Assembly: GCA_017410375.1 (NCBI GenBank)
Contig: JAFQQW010000038.1
Span: forward strand, 1 to 50,255
Length of the DNA stretch: 50,255 bases
Source: Clostridia bacterium
GTDB taxonomy: Bacteria; Bacillota; Clostridia; RGIG6154
Direction of reading: 5' to 3'
In this document: in pieces, positions 24,367-32,845 of the stretch
Layout of the letters: the number at the start of each line of letters is the position of its first letter
Position numbering within the stretch: position 1 is the first letter of the stretch
Notes under the pieces: generated by a model
Database searches by the model: none
Seen by the model: the letters and a program-made list of their open reading frames with translations, nothing else
What the model was told of the DNA's origin: nothing
Made by a program: the position numbers and the translations under genes

Positions 24367-25203
24367 TTGGAAAGCATGGAATTTATAAAAAAGTATTATG
24401 AGTACTTAGAGCAGGACTTAGGCTTGTCGGTTACGTTGCACTGCCCGCCTCAAAGTTCAGAACGAGCTTTTTTGCAGGAAGCTCTGCCCATCCCGGAGGT
24501 GCATTTTAATTCCTACTGCACCTATATCAAGCAAACGCTTGAACTGCATCATAAATGCCTTTTCTGCCAGACGAAAGCGATGAACAAATGTCTTGAAAAA
24601 GGTGCGTTTGCGGGAAGCTGTCACGCAGGAGTGTTTGAATATGTGTACCCTTTAAAATTCGGCAACAAGGTTGTGGGAAGCCTGAATGTGGGCGGATATT
24701 TGTCTGCGGATTTCTCCAAGCGGGCAAAAGAAATTTGTGCCGAAACATCCGTGGATTTTGCAAAGCTGTCCGAATTGAGCCGTGCACTTAAATCGGAAAT
24801 CCCTGAAAAAGATAAGGTGGATATGCTGATTGTGCCTCTGCTTTGCATGATTAAAAATGTATCCGCCTTGCAAATCGGCAGAAACGCAAAAAATCCGATG
24901 CAGGCGATTGTGGCATATTGCGATCGGGCTTATACGAAAAAAATTACGGTCAAAAGCTTAAGCGAACAGTTTTTCTGCAGTGAATCCTATATTGCGCGAA
25001 ATTTTAAAAAAGAAACGGGCAAAAGTCTGCCCGAGTATATCAACAGCTTGCGTATCAGAAATGCCATGCAGCTTCTTCGCTCTACCAACTCGGATATTGC
25101 CCAAATCGGGGCAACGGTGGGGTATGATGACCCATCTTATTTCACCAAGTGTTTTATAAAAATTACGGGGGTGTCGCCCAGAGAGTGGCGGAGAACCAAC
25201 TGA
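24367..25203 (+). CDS. AraC-family regulator with PocR-type sensory domain
   Basis: A 278-residue DNA-binding regulator. Residues about 10-165 form a PocR-like ligand-binding domain with a conserved Cys cluster (HHKCLFCQ, NKCLEKG, GSCHAG) followed by FEYVYPLKFGNKVVGSLNVGG. The C-terminal 100 residues hold two helix-turn-helix motifs of the AraC type (VKSLSEQFFCSESYIARNFK and IAQIGATVGYDDPSYFTKCF). Such proteins sense small carbon compounds and control nearby catabolic genes, here probably the divergent GH16 gene. The TTG at 24367 is chosen because AAGGGGTGA lies 4 bases upstream; an ATG at 24376 would remove three residues. Confidence 0.88.
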   Translation: MESMEFIKKYYEYLEQDLGLSVTLHCPPQSSERAFLQEALPIPEVHFNSYCTYIKQTLELHHKCLFCQTKAMNKCLEKGAFAGSCHAGVFEYVYPLKFGNKVVGSLNVGGYLSADFSKRAKEICAETSVDFAKLSELSRALKSEIPEKDKVDMLIVPLLCMIKNVSALQIGRNAKNPMQAIVAYCDRAYTKKITVKSLSEQFFCSESYIARNFKKETGKSLPEYINSLRIRNAMQLLRSTNSDIAQIGATVGYDDPSYFTKCFIKITGVSPREWRRTN

Positions 25204-25233
25204 AAAAGTGAGGCTTTTGCCTCACTTTTTCAG
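25200..25233. terminator. Bidirectional terminator containing both stop codons
   Basis: A perfect 15-bp stem (25200-25214 with 25219-25233) and a TTTT loop. The TGA of the regulator gene (25201-25203) and the TGA of the convergent LRR gene (25232-25230) are mirror images inside the two arms. Confidence 0.88.
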
Positions 25234-26438
25234 TTGGATATAATTTCTACTGTTTTGGTGGTATCCTCCCAGTTTACGGTACAGTTAAAACTTTCGGCAA
25301 CGGCACGCACGGGAATGAGTGTGCGGTCGTTTATCAATTGTGCAGGTACGTCTAAAGTTTTTTCTGTTCCATTTACGGTGTAGACTGCGTTATCAATCTG
25401 CATTTTTATAACGGTTTCACCTTTGGTGGCGGTTACCGTTTTGGTGGCATCATCCCACAAAATTTCTGCACCCAGTTCCGTAAAAATAGCCCGAAGCGGA
25501 ACGAGTGTTCTGTCATTTTGTAAAACGGGAGGCTGGTCAAAGGTAAGCCTTTTGCCGTTTACCGTAACATCAATTATGGGTTCGGGCTTGCCTAAAAAGT
25601 GTACGTTGCTTGCATCAATCATGGTAGTTTCCAGTTGAATTTTTACCCAATCCTCCGGTGTACCGTAATAATATATCTGAAGGGGCTTGTAAAGATAAGA
25701 AAAGGTTTCTGTTTCAATTTTGGTTATGGTAGAGGGCAGAGTCAGCTCGGAGAGGGTGTTAACAGTCTCAAAGCATTTGGTGGGTAAAACCGTGGTACCT
25801 TCGCCTAATGTTATCTTTTTCAGCTTTCTGCAGCTGTTAAAAGTCGTTCCGTTAAAGATAACAGGTCCTGCAAAGGTCAGTTCCTGTAATTCCATGTTGG
25901 CAAAAAAGGTCAGACCGCAAAAGGTAACGGGCGTTTTGGTTACCGAGGTGACAGTTTGCAAGCTCTGGCACATGGCAAAGGCGTTTCGGTCAATCACAAG
26001 ATTGTTGCCGTTTATCACAAGTGTTCTGCCAAGAGCGCCGTAAAACGCATCCTGACCGATATATTCTAAATTCGGCGGCAGAACAAGGTCTCCGACGTAG
26101 CAACCGTAAAAGGCTGAATCTTCAATACGGCGTAAGCTGTCGGGCAAATGTATATATTCTATTTCGCTGGCACCTCTGAAGGCATCTTCGGCGATGGAAG
26201 TGAAGCCTTCTTCAATGTAACAGCCTGTTATACCGCAAAGATAATAATCGTCAAAATCCAGCTCGCCCCAACCGGATACATACATAAATCCGTCATCGTA
26301 AATGATGGCTCTTATGTTTTCTGCAAGTTGTTCATCCCATTCTACCACATCCGAATGCACCGGCATATCCGATGCGTAGCAGGGCAGCGCAACGCAGATT
26401 AAAAGTAAAATGAATAGAATGCCCCAAATTTTTTTCAT
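25230..26438 (-). CDS. Secreted BspA-like leucine-rich-repeat protein with PF07833-type domain
   Basis: A 402-residue exported protein: signal peptide at 1-22 ending CYA, then LRR_5/BspA-type repeats (about 60-270) with the pattern FTSIAEDAFRGASEIEYIHLP and SLRRIEDSAFYGC, then a PF07833-type (copper amine oxidase N-terminal-like) domain at about 290-400 with NDRTLVPLRAIFTELGAEILW. The latter is the same domain type that closes the GH16 protein. No catalytic motif is seen; adhesion or surface binding is a reasonable guess. The ATG at 26438 has GGAGGAG 6 bases upstream; an in-frame TTG at 26453 lies inside that site. Confidence 0.82.
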   Translation of the reverse strand: MKKIWGILFILLLICVALPCYASDMPVHSDVVEWDEQLAENIRAIIYDDGFMYVSGWGELDFDDYYLCGITGCYIEEGFTSIAEDAFRGASEIEYIHLPDSLRRIEDSAFYGCYVGDLVLPPNLEYIGQDAFYGALGRTLVINGNNLVIDRNAFAMCQSLQTVTSVTKTPVTFCGLTFFANMELQELTFAGPVIFNGTTFNSCRKLKKITLGEGTTVLPTKCFETVNTLSELTLPSTITKIETETFSYLYKPLQIYYYGTPEDWVKIQLETTMIDASNVHFLGKPEPIIDVTVNGKRLTFDQPPVLQNDRTLVPLRAIFTELGAEILWDDATKTVTATKGETVIKMQIDNAVYTVNGTEKTLDVPAQLINDRTLIPVRAVAESFNCTVNWEDTTKTVEIISN

Positions 26439-26465
26439 AAATGTCTCCTCCAATCTTGTGGAAAT

Positions 26466-26495
26466 ATTATAGCATGGGGAAGGTTACCCGGTCAA
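26466..26495 (-). promoter_or_regulatory. Sigma-A promoter of LRR gene
   Basis: On the minus strand TTGACC (26495-26490), 18 bases, TATAAT (26471-26466) with TGC in front, an extended -10. It lies in the 71-base gap after the AraC gene. Confidence 0.7.
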
Positions 26496-26509
26496 TATAA
26501 AAAGCGTTT

Positions 26510-27346
26510 TTATTTTTGTTTACGGTATTCTCTCGGTGTGAATCCCGTGTGTTTTTTGAATACGGCGTTAAAAAATTTTGTGTCTGCGTAACCGCACTCG
26601 GATGCGATTTCTGTTACCTTTTTATTGGTTTCGGTAAGCAGTCTTAATGCCTGCTCTATACGGATTTTTTGCACATACGCCGAAAAAGAAATGCCCGTTT
26701 CTTTTTTAAATCTCTTGCTTAAATAAGCGGTGCTGTAACAAAGCTTCTTGCTAAGTGCCGAAAGATGGGTTTTGTCTCTTAAATTTTTTTCGGTGTATTT
26801 CATGATTTCAAGGCAAAGACTGTCCTCTGTGTCCGGCAGAATAGCGTTGTCTTTGCGCATGGTTAAAATAATAATTTCAATTAGCTTTACACGCAGGATT
26901 TCGAGATAACCCGGTGCTTTTTGATTTTGTTCTTTCAGCATCGCTTGAAGCAGGGATAACACTTCACCTGATTCATCCTTAAAAAAGCGATTGGCAGGAT
27001 TTAAATTGGTGGCGGTGAAATTGTATTTTAACATATAGCTGTTTACTACATCTGAAAAATCACGTTTATTTTTCAACGCCAGATCAATAAATTCTCCGAA
27101 GAACAAGCAGTTTAAAATTTCAAAATTCTTTGTTTCGTCTACAATATAATGGTGGCAGGCATCATAATCCATAATCAGATATTCACCCTCGGCAATAGTG
27201 CGTTCTTCACCGTTTAAAATGTGTTGCGCTTTTCCCGAAAGCACGTAAGCCAACTCAAAAAAATCGTGCTTATGTAATTTCACCGAACTGTTTTGAGAAA
27301 TGCGTAAGTTTATACCCTGCTCAAATAAATTTTTGTATGTTTCCAT
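26510..27346 (-). CDS. AraC-family regulator with cupin sensor domain
   Basis: A 278-residue transcription factor. The N-terminal half is a cupin (VKLHKHDFFELAYVLSGKAQ, then EGEYLIMDYDACHHY) that binds a sugar-like effector in this family. The C-terminal 100 residues are the double helix-turn-helix (LSALSKKLCYSTAYLSKRFK and VTEIASECGYADTKFFNAVF, ending HTGFTPREYRKQ). It is divergent from the GH106-like gene, with which it shares overlapping promoters and a palindrome, so control of that gene is likely. GGGGGT lies 9 bases before the ATG. Confidence 0.9.
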   Translation of the reverse strand: METYKNLFEQGINLRISQNSSVKLHKHDFFELAYVLSGKAQHILNGEERTIAEGEYLIMDYDACHHYIVDETKNFEILNCLFFGEFIDLALKNKRDFSDVVNSYMLKYNFTATNLNPANRFFKDESGEVLSLLQAMLKEQNQKAPGYLEILRVKLIEIIILTMRKDNAILPDTEDSLCLEIMKYTEKNLRDKTHLSALSKKLCYSTAYLSKRFKKETGISFSAYVQKIRIEQALRLLTETNKKVTEIASECGYADTKFFNAVFKKHTGFTPREYRKQK

Positions 27347-27380
27347 AGTTAAAATACCCCCGTATTTTGTAAAAAAAGTA

Positions 27381-27419
27381 GGTTGTTTTTATTATACAAC
27401 CGATTTATAATAAAAGCAA
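27381..27419. promoter_or_regulatory. Overlapping divergent promoters with palindrome (araC / GH106-like)
   Basis: Plus strand: TTGTTT (27383-27388), 17 bases, TATAAT (27406-27411). Minus strand: TTGCTT (27419-27414), 17 bases, TATAAT (27396-27391). The two promoters occupy the same DNA face to face. An inverted repeat GGTTGT (27381-27386) and ACAACC (27396-27401) lies within both and is a candidate operator. Confidence 0.7.
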
Positions 27420-27435
27420 GAGGGAGGAATGAAAA

Positions 27436-30400
27436 ATGCTTTATAAAAAGAACAAAAGCGAACAACTGAACATGGAATTGTTCCAAAATCCCACGGCTGA
27501 GTACCGTGCAACCCCTTTCTGGGCATGGAACGGGAATTTGGAAAAGGAAAAACTGCTTAGCCAGATTGAAGCCTTTAAATCCATGGGGTTCGGCGGATTT
27601 CATATGCATTCCCGTTCAGGACTTTCCACCGAATATTTAAGTGAAGAATTTATGGACATGGTAAAGCTTTGCCGTGACAAAGCTGAAAAAGAAGAGATGC
27701 TTGCCTGGTTATATGACGAGGACAGGTATCCATCGGGCTTCGCAGGCGGTCTTGTGACCAAAGACCCGATACACCGTCAGAAGCTTTTGCGCATCACCCA
27801 TACCAAAAAGGATTTTGTTTCCAAGGAAGAGGGAACAAAAACGGGAAAAGCCTACCTTGTTGCGACTTTTGATATTCAGCTGGATGAAAACGGCTATATG
27901 ACAGGCTATAAAAGAATAGAGCAAAACCAAAATGCAGAGGGCATAAAGCGATATTTCTATGTGGAAACCGCAGGTGAAAACGGCTGGTGGAACAATACCG
28001 CGTATGCGGATTTACTTTCTCCCGAAACAGTAAAGAAATTTATAGATGTAACCTATGAGAAGTACAAAGAGGCGGTAGGGGAAAGCTTTGGCAAATCGGT
28101 TCCTGCCATTTTTACCGATGAACCCGAGATGGCACAAAAAAGAGTGCTTTCTGCTCCCGATACCGAAGATTTAAGCAGAATTTTTATTCCCTGGACAACC
28201 AATTTAGATGATACATATTTTGAAGAATACGGCGAGCATTTAGAGGATAAAATTCCCGAGCTGTTCTGGGATTTTGCTGACGAAAAAGTATCCGTTACCC
28301 GTTACCGTTATCATGAGCATACCGCAAAGTGCTTTTATGAAGCCTTTGCAAAGCAATGCGGTGACTGGTGCGAAAAAAACAATATTGCACTTACCGGACA
28401 TTTCATGCACGAAGAAACGTTGGAACATCAGTGCCAGTATAATGGTGACGTGATGCGACATTATAAAAACTTCGGAATCCCCGGTATTGATATGCTTTGC
28501 AACAACGTGCAGTTAAACACCGCAAAGCAGTGTCAGTCAGTAAAGAATCAGACGGGAAAAGAAGCCATGCTTTCCGAACTTTACGGTGTAACCAACTGGG
28601 ACTTTGATTTTAGGAGTCATAAATTCCAGGGAGACTGGCAGGCGGCTTTGGGTGTAACGGTACGCGTACCGCACCTTTCCTGGTATTGCATGAAGGGAAG
28701 TGCCAAGCGTGACTATCCTGCCTCTATTCACTATCAGGCACCCTGGCACAAGGATTACAAATATATAGAGGACCATTTCGCAAGATTAAATACGGTACTC
28801 ACCCGCGGTGAGCCGGTTGTGGATGTGGCGGTGCTTCATCCCATTGAAAGCTACTGGCTGCACACAGGCCCCAATGCCACAAGCGGAGCAGTAGCAGAAC
28901 AACTGGACGAAAACTTTGAAAACTTAACCCAATGGTTGCTTACGGGACTGGTTGATTTTGATTTTATCAGCGAAGCCCTTTTGCCCGAGCAGATTGGTGA
29001 AATTTCAAACGCTCTGCCAGTGGGGAAAATGCAGTATAAAACGGTAATTATCCCGGGCTGTGAAACAATCAGACAATCTACTTTCGATGTTTTGAAAGCT
29101 TTTAAGCAAAAGGGTGGCAGAGTGCTGTTTATCGGGGATTGTCCGAAGTTTGTTGATGTTGCACAAAATGATGAAATCGCAGAATTTTATGCCTCCTGCG
29201 AAAAAGTAGGCTTTGAAAAGAATAAAGTTTTAGGTGCGTTGCATGCAGAACGAACCTGCCGTGTTGTAAATGGTGAAAAGCAGAATGCAGAGCGCTTTGT
29301 GCATTGCGTGCGCCGCGACAACGGCAAAAAATGGTTGTTCTTGGCACCTTACAAATATGAATACAGTAAAAAAGAACAGGACATTCAGGTTTCGGATGCC
29401 CTTTGTGTGGAAGTAAACGGAAGCTACAATGTAAAGCTGTACGATACCCTTTTGGGAAAAGTAAAATCCGTTCCTTACGAAACAAAGTACGGGAAAACTT
29501 ACATATATATAAACGCAGCACCTTTTGACAGCTTCTTATTTGAACTGACCGAAGGGGAAGGCGGCTATAAAGCGGAAGAACCCGCAAAATCGGTTCTGAC
29601 TAAGGTGGACTTTAAGCCAAAAGTGCCCTTTACCCGTACCGAGGACAATGTATATTTGCTGGACATGGCAGAATATAAACTGGACGACGGCTTGTGGCAG
29701 TCTCTTGAAGAGCTAAGCCGAATCGACACGGAGTGTCGAAGCATTTTAAACTATCCCGCAGCAAACGGTAAAGATGCACAGCCCTGGGTGCTGGGCAAAG
29801 ATAAACCCACGCATTTTGTAACCTTGAAATTCACTGTACCGAGCAAAGTAGAGATAGCGGTAGATTTAGCTGTCGAAGAAGCGGAATCGGTTGTGCTAAA
29901 CGGTACAAGCATTGCCCTTAACCCCAAAGGCTATTATACGGATGAAAGCATTCCCCGTTACCACTTAGGCACTTTAAATGAGGGATTAAACGAACTGATT
30001 ATAAAAATGCCCATCAGTAAGCGCATAAGTCTTGAAAATTGCTTCCTGCTCGGGGAATTTGATGTTTCGGTTTCGGGCTGTATTGCAGAAATCCTGCCTG
30101 CTTCCGATACAATTGCCTTTGGGAATATTGTGTCGCAGGGCATGCCCTTTTATGGCGGTCATGTGCGGTATGATACAAGTATCGAAGTGCCTGAAAACGC
30201 CACTCTTCGCATCCGCACAAATGTTTATCGCGGTGCAGCGGTAAAGGTGTACTTGGACGGAGAATTTACCGATTATATTGCTTGTCCGCCATATATACTT
30301 ACCATTCCAAACGTTTCAAAGGGTAAGCATACCGTAACCTTTGAGCTTTTGGGCAACCGCGTAAACACCTTCGGGCCTCTCCATCACACTCCCGAAACCT

Positions 30401-30510
30401 TTAGGTGCAGCCCGGCGTGTTGGTATGGTGTAAACGAAAGATGGGCATACGAATACATTTTAAAAGAAACGGGCATTTTAGTATCCCCCGTCATTGAAAT
30501 TTTAAAGTGA
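27436..30510 (+). CDS. GH106-like glycoside hydrolase (alpha-L-rhamnosidase type)
   Basis: A 1024-residue cytoplasmic enzyme, as no signal peptide is seen. The N-terminal TIM-barrel has the pattern of the GH106/alpha-L-rhamnosidase-like family: PFWAWNGNLEKEKL, GGFHMHSRSGLST, WLYDEDRYPSGFAGG (about residues 92-106) and FTDEPEM (about residue 228, candidate catalytic acids). A glutamine-amidotransferase-like middle and a C-terminal galactose-binding-like beta domain (about 830-1000) follow. Exact substrate is unknown; rhamnose- or uronate-containing oligosaccharides are likely for this family. GGAGG lies 8 bases before the ATG. It is a single-gene transcript between the divergent promoter and a terminator. 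Confidence 0.78.
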   Translation: MLYKKNKSEQLNMELFQNPTAEYRATPFWAWNGNLEKEKLLSQIEAFKSMGFGGFHMHSRSGLSTEYLSEEFMDMVKLCRDKAEKEEMLAWLYDEDRYPSGFAGGLVTKDPIHRQKLLRITHTKKDFVSKEEGTKTGKAYLVATFDIQLDENGYMTGYKRIEQNQNAEGIKRYFYVETAGENGWWNNTAYADLLSPETVKKFIDVTYEKYKEAVGESFGKSVPAIFTDEPEMAQKRVLSAPDTEDLSRIFIPWTTNLDDTYFEEYGEHLEDKIPELFWDFADEKVSVTRYRYHEHTAKCFYEAFAKQCGDWCEKNNIALTGHFMHEETLEHQCQYNGDVMRHYKNFGIPGIDMLCNNVQLNTAKQCQSVKNQTGKEAMLSELYGVTNWDFDFRSHKFQGDWQAALGVTVRVPHLSWYCMKGSAKRDYPASIHYQAPWHKDYKYIEDHFARLNTVLTRGEPVVDVAVLHPIESYWLHTGPNATSGAVAEQLDENFENLTQWLLTGLVDFDFISEALLPEQIGEISNALPVGKMQYKTVIIPGCETIRQSTFDVLKAFKQKGGRVLFIGDCPKFVDVAQNDEIAEFYASCEKVGFEKNKVLGALHAERTCRVVNGEKQNAERFVHCVRRDNGKKWLFLAPYKYEYSKKEQDIQVSDALCVEVNGSYNVKLYDTLLGKVKSVPYETKYGKTYIYINAAPFDSFLFELTEGEGGYKAEEPAKSVLTKVDFKPKVPFTRTEDNVYLLDMAEYKLDDGLWQSLEELSRIDTECRSILNYPAANGKDAQPWVLGKDKPTHFVTLKFTVPSKVEIAVDLAVEEAESVVLNGTSIALNPKGYYTDESIPRYHLGTLNEGLNELIIKMPISKRISLENCFLLGEFDVSVSGCIAEILPASDTIAFGNIVSQGMPFYGGHVRYDTSIEVPENATLRIRTNVYRGAAVKVYLDGEFTDYIACPPYILTIPNVSKGKHTVTFELLGNRVNTFGPLHHTPETFRCSPACWYGVNERWAYEYILKETGILVSPVIEILK

Positions 30511-30517
30511 TAAACGG

Positions 30518-30553
30518 AAAAAGAGGTATATTTTTGGAAATGTACCTCTTTTT
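30518..30553 (+). terminator. Terminator of GH106-like gene
   Basis: An 11-bp stem (30518-30528 with 30543-30553), a 14-base loop, and a T-rich 3' arm. Confidence 0.75.
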
Positions 30554-30586
30554 ATACATTTATTCCTAAGAAATTGAAAAAAAGTG

Positions 30587-30615
30587 TTGACTTTTTCAAA
30601 AATTTATGTTAAAAT
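30587..30615 (+). promoter_or_regulatory. Sigma-A promoter of rpmH operon
   Basis: TTGACT (30587-30592), 17 bases, TAAAAT (30610-30615), with TGT just before it (extended -10). Confidence 0.8.
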
Positions 30616-30647
30616 CTCATTATTGCAGTACTGGGAGGTGTAATAAC

Positions 30648-30782
30648 ATGCTTAGAACATATCAACCTAAAAAGAGACACAGAGCTAAAGAACATGGCTT
30701 CAGAAAAAGAATGCGTACTGCCAACGGCCGTAAGGTATTGGCTAGAAGAAGAGCAAAAGGCAGAGCAAGATTATCAGCATAA
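30648..30782 (+). CDS. rpmH: Large ribosomal subunit protein bL34
   Basis: A 44-residue, extremely basic protein with the L34 sequence pattern: [20 protein letters not shown], then [19 protein letters not shown] and the ending ARLSA. It is part of the 50S subunit near the tunnel. GGGAGGTG lies 8 bases before the ATG. It leads the conserved rpmH-rnpA-yidD-yidC-khpB-mnmE-mnmG-rsmG order. Confidence 0.97.
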   Translation: MLRTYQPKKRHRAKEHGFRKRMRTANGRKVLARRRAKGRARLSA

Positions 30783-30827
30783 GGACGTGGTAAAACACGT
30801 TCTTTTTGTACTTAGGAGATTTTGTGT

Positions 30828-31175
30828 ATGGAAACCATCAAAGAAAATTTCATATTCAAAAAAGCCTATAACAAAGGAACAAAGCAGGCAGGAAAATATG
30901 TTGTGCTTTACAGCCTGAAGCGAAAAAGCGGAATAAGATACGGCGTAACCGTTTCAAAAAAAATCGGAAAAGCGGTTGTGCGAAACAGACTACGGAGACA
31001 GTTTCGTGAATGTCTCCGCATTTTGGAACCTTATATAGGCGATGGCCAAGACATCGTTCTGGTGGCACGCAGTGCGGCGGTTTATGCACCGTACTCGGCA
31101 CTGCTGGATTCCATCCGCGGTCAGATGATAAAAGGAGGTATGCTTAATGAAGAAGCTCTTCATTCTTCTCATTAA
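30828..31175 (+). CDS. rnpA: Ribonuclease P protein component
   Basis: A 115-residue basic protein that binds the RNase P RNA and helps remove 5' leaders of pre-tRNAs. The RNR motif is complete ([14 protein letters not shown]), and the start [17 protein letters not shown] is typical. The ATG at 30828 has TAGGAGA at a good distance; a TTG two codons upstream is not needed. Its end overlaps yidD by 29 bases. Confidence 0.95.
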   Translation: METIKENFIFKKAYNKGTKQAGKYVVLYSLKRKSGIRYGVTVSKKIGKAVVRNRLRRQFRECLRILEPYIGDGQDIVLVARSAAVYAPYSALLDSIRGQMIKGGMLNEEALHSSH

Positions 31176-31359
31176 AGGCTATCAGAAATTCATCTCTCCG
31201 CTGAAAGGACGCCAAACTTGTATCTTTATTCCAACCTGCTCGGAATATGCCGTGCAGGCAATCACGAAGTATGGAGCTATAAAAGGCTCCTATTTGGCGT
31301 TACGCAGAATACTCAGGTGTCACCCCTTTTCAAAAGGCGGATATGACCCTCTGAAATAG
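31147..31359 (+). CDS. yidD: Membrane protein insertion efficiency factor YidD
   Basis: A 70-residue protein of the YidD (haemolytic-protein-like) family, which helps YidC-dependent membrane insertion. Three Cys residues are conserved, in [14 protein letters not shown] and [14 protein letters not shown], and an amphipathic N-terminal helix ([17 protein letters not shown]) fits peripheral membrane binding. AAAGGAGGT lies inside rnpA, so it depends on rnpA translation or readout of the overlapping mRNA. Confidence 0.95.
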   Translation: MKKLFILLIKGYQKFISPLKGRQTCIFIPTCSEYAVQAITKYGAIKGSYLALRRILRCHPFSKGGYDPLK

Positions 31360-31374
31360 TTTAAGGAGAATATT

Positions 31375-32253
31375 ATGTTCGAATTGCTGGTCTACAAGCC
31401 ACTGGCGTGGATTTTGATTCAGATTTACGCGCTGGTGCAAAACTACGGCTTGTCCATCATACTGTTTACCATTATTATTAAGCTTTTGATGTTGCCGCTT
31501 TCTATTAAACAGCATAAATCCATGGCAAAAATGCAACGTGTACGTCCTCTGATGGAATATCTCCAGAAAAAGTATAAGGACGATCAGCAACGCTTGCAGC
31601 AGGAGACCATGAAACTTTACAAGGAAGAGGGCGTAAGCCCTGCAGGCGGTTGCTTGCCTCTTTTGATTCAGCTTCCGATTTTAATTGGTTTGTATCAGGT
31701 TATCAACAGACCGTTAACCTTTATCCTGCAACTGCCAAAAGACGTAATTGCGGCGATGAAAGCAGAGTTGATTGACGCAGGTATTACCATTGGCGGCGAA
31801 ATTGATATTTACAGAAATATGGGTGAGCTGAGCAACAAATTTGCAGAAGCAGTTGCAAAAATGACACGTCTTGACTTTAACCTGTTCGGTATTGATTTTT
31901 CGCAGACACCGGATTTTATGGGCGAAATCACCGTGCTTTGGCTGGTGCCGATTTTAGCGGCAGCTACCGCATACCTTTCTTCGTATGTAACAAGAAAGCT
32001 GCAGGCTATGCCCCAGACCGAACAGCAGGCGAGCTCTATGAAAACCATGAACATGATGATGCCCATGATGTCGGCAGTATTCTGTTTCATGCTGCCTGCA
32101 GGCGTAGGTCTTTACTGGATTATGAGTAACGTGGTTCAAATTGCACAGACAATCTTATTGAATAAGATTTTTTCTAACAAAAACGAGGAGGAAGAAATTG
32201 ATGCAGAACAATACTTTAAAAAAGACAGAAATCACCGCAAAAAACATCAGTGA
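31375..32253 (+). CDS. yidC: Membrane protein insertase YidC (SpoIIIJ/Oxa1 type)
   Basis: A 292-residue inner-membrane insertase. Transmembrane segments are seen at about 20-40 (NYGLSIILFTIIIKLLMLPL), 95-115 (GCLPLLIQLPILIGLYQVI), 180-200 and 220-260, with the positively charged cytoplasmic hairpin KQHKSMAKMQRVRPLMEYLQ between the first two. The conserved cavity arginine may be one of the residues in this region but I cannot assign it. There is no lipobox, unlike Bacillus SpoIIIJ. AAGGAG precedes the ATG; the end overlaps khpB by 53 bases. Confidence 0.94.
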   Translation: MFELLVYKPLAWILIQIYALVQNYGLSIILFTIIIKLLMLPLSIKQHKSMAKMQRVRPLMEYLQKKYKDDQQRLQQETMKLYKEEGVSPAGGCLPLLIQLPILIGLYQVINRPLTFILQLPKDVIAAMKAELIDAGITIGGEIDIYRNMGELSNKFAEAVAKMTRLDFNLFGIDFSQTPDFMGEITVLWLVPILAAATAYLSSYVTRKLQAMPQTEQQASSMKTMNMMMPMMSAVFCFMLPAGVGLYWIMSNVVQIAQTILLNKIFSNKNEEEEIDAEQYFKKDRNHRKKHQ

Positions 32254-32833
32254 AGCAATGGCTAAAGCTGCTGAAATTTTCGGTGAAGCAGATATTGAAT
32301 ATGAAATTTTAGAAAATGCAACATCGGGCTTTTTGGGCATGGGTGCAAAACCCTGCAAGATTTTAGCCTGGGTAAACGGTGCGGAAGAACCCACCGATAA
32401 GGCAGAGGACTTTTTAAAGAAGGTCGTGTCCCTGATGGGTGTGGAAGCAACCTTTGATGTGAAAAACGAAGAGGATTCCCTTTCCATCACCATGGCAGGC
32501 GAAAAGATGGGTCTTTTAATCGGCAGACGCGGTGAAACCCTGGATGCACTTCAGTATTTAACCAGTATTGTAGTGAATAAAGACAGAGAAGATTACCTGC
32601 GTGTTTCTTTAGATACTGAAAACTACAGAGAAAAGCGCAAGGAAGTTTTGGAAAAACTCGCAAACAAGATTGCAGACAAGGTTGTCCGCAACGGCAGAAA
32701 TATGACTTTAGAACCCATGAATCCCTTTGAAAGAAGAATCATTCATGCGGCACTCCAGGGTCATGACATGGTAACCACCTCTTCTGTTGGCGAAGAGCCG
32801 GAAAGAAGAGTTGTGGTAAGTCTTAAAAAGTAA
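32201..32833 (+). CDS. khpB: RNA-binding protein KhpB (Jag: Jag-N, KH, R3H)
   Basis: A 210-residue RNA-binding protein. Jag-N domain at about 1-50 (EAMAKAAEIFG, then ENATSGFLGMGAKP), KH-II domain at about 65-145 with the GLLIGRRGETLDALQYL loop, and a C-terminal R3H domain (MNPFERRIIHAALQGH). It acts with KhpA in Gram-positives in envelope and division gene control. ATG at 32201 has GAGGAGG 9 bases upstream; a TTG one codon earlier is also possible. It starts inside yidC. Confidence 0.93.
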   Translation: MQNNTLKKTEITAKNISEAMAKAAEIFGEADIEYEILENATSGFLGMGAKPCKILAWVNGAEEPTDKAEDFLKKVVSLMGVEATFDVKNEEDSLSITMAGEKMGLLIGRRGETLDALQYLTSIVVNKDREDYLRVSLDTENYREKRKEVLEKLANKIADKVVRNGRNMTLEPMNPFERRIIHAALQGHDMVTTSSVGEEPERRVVVSLKK

Positions 32834-32845
32834 GGGGAAGCAATC

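Noticed and set aside
30694-30918. Alternative 74-codon frame over rpmH and the start of rnpA
   Set aside because: It runs through rpmH in another frame and has no ribosome site; rpmH and rnpA explain the DNA fully.
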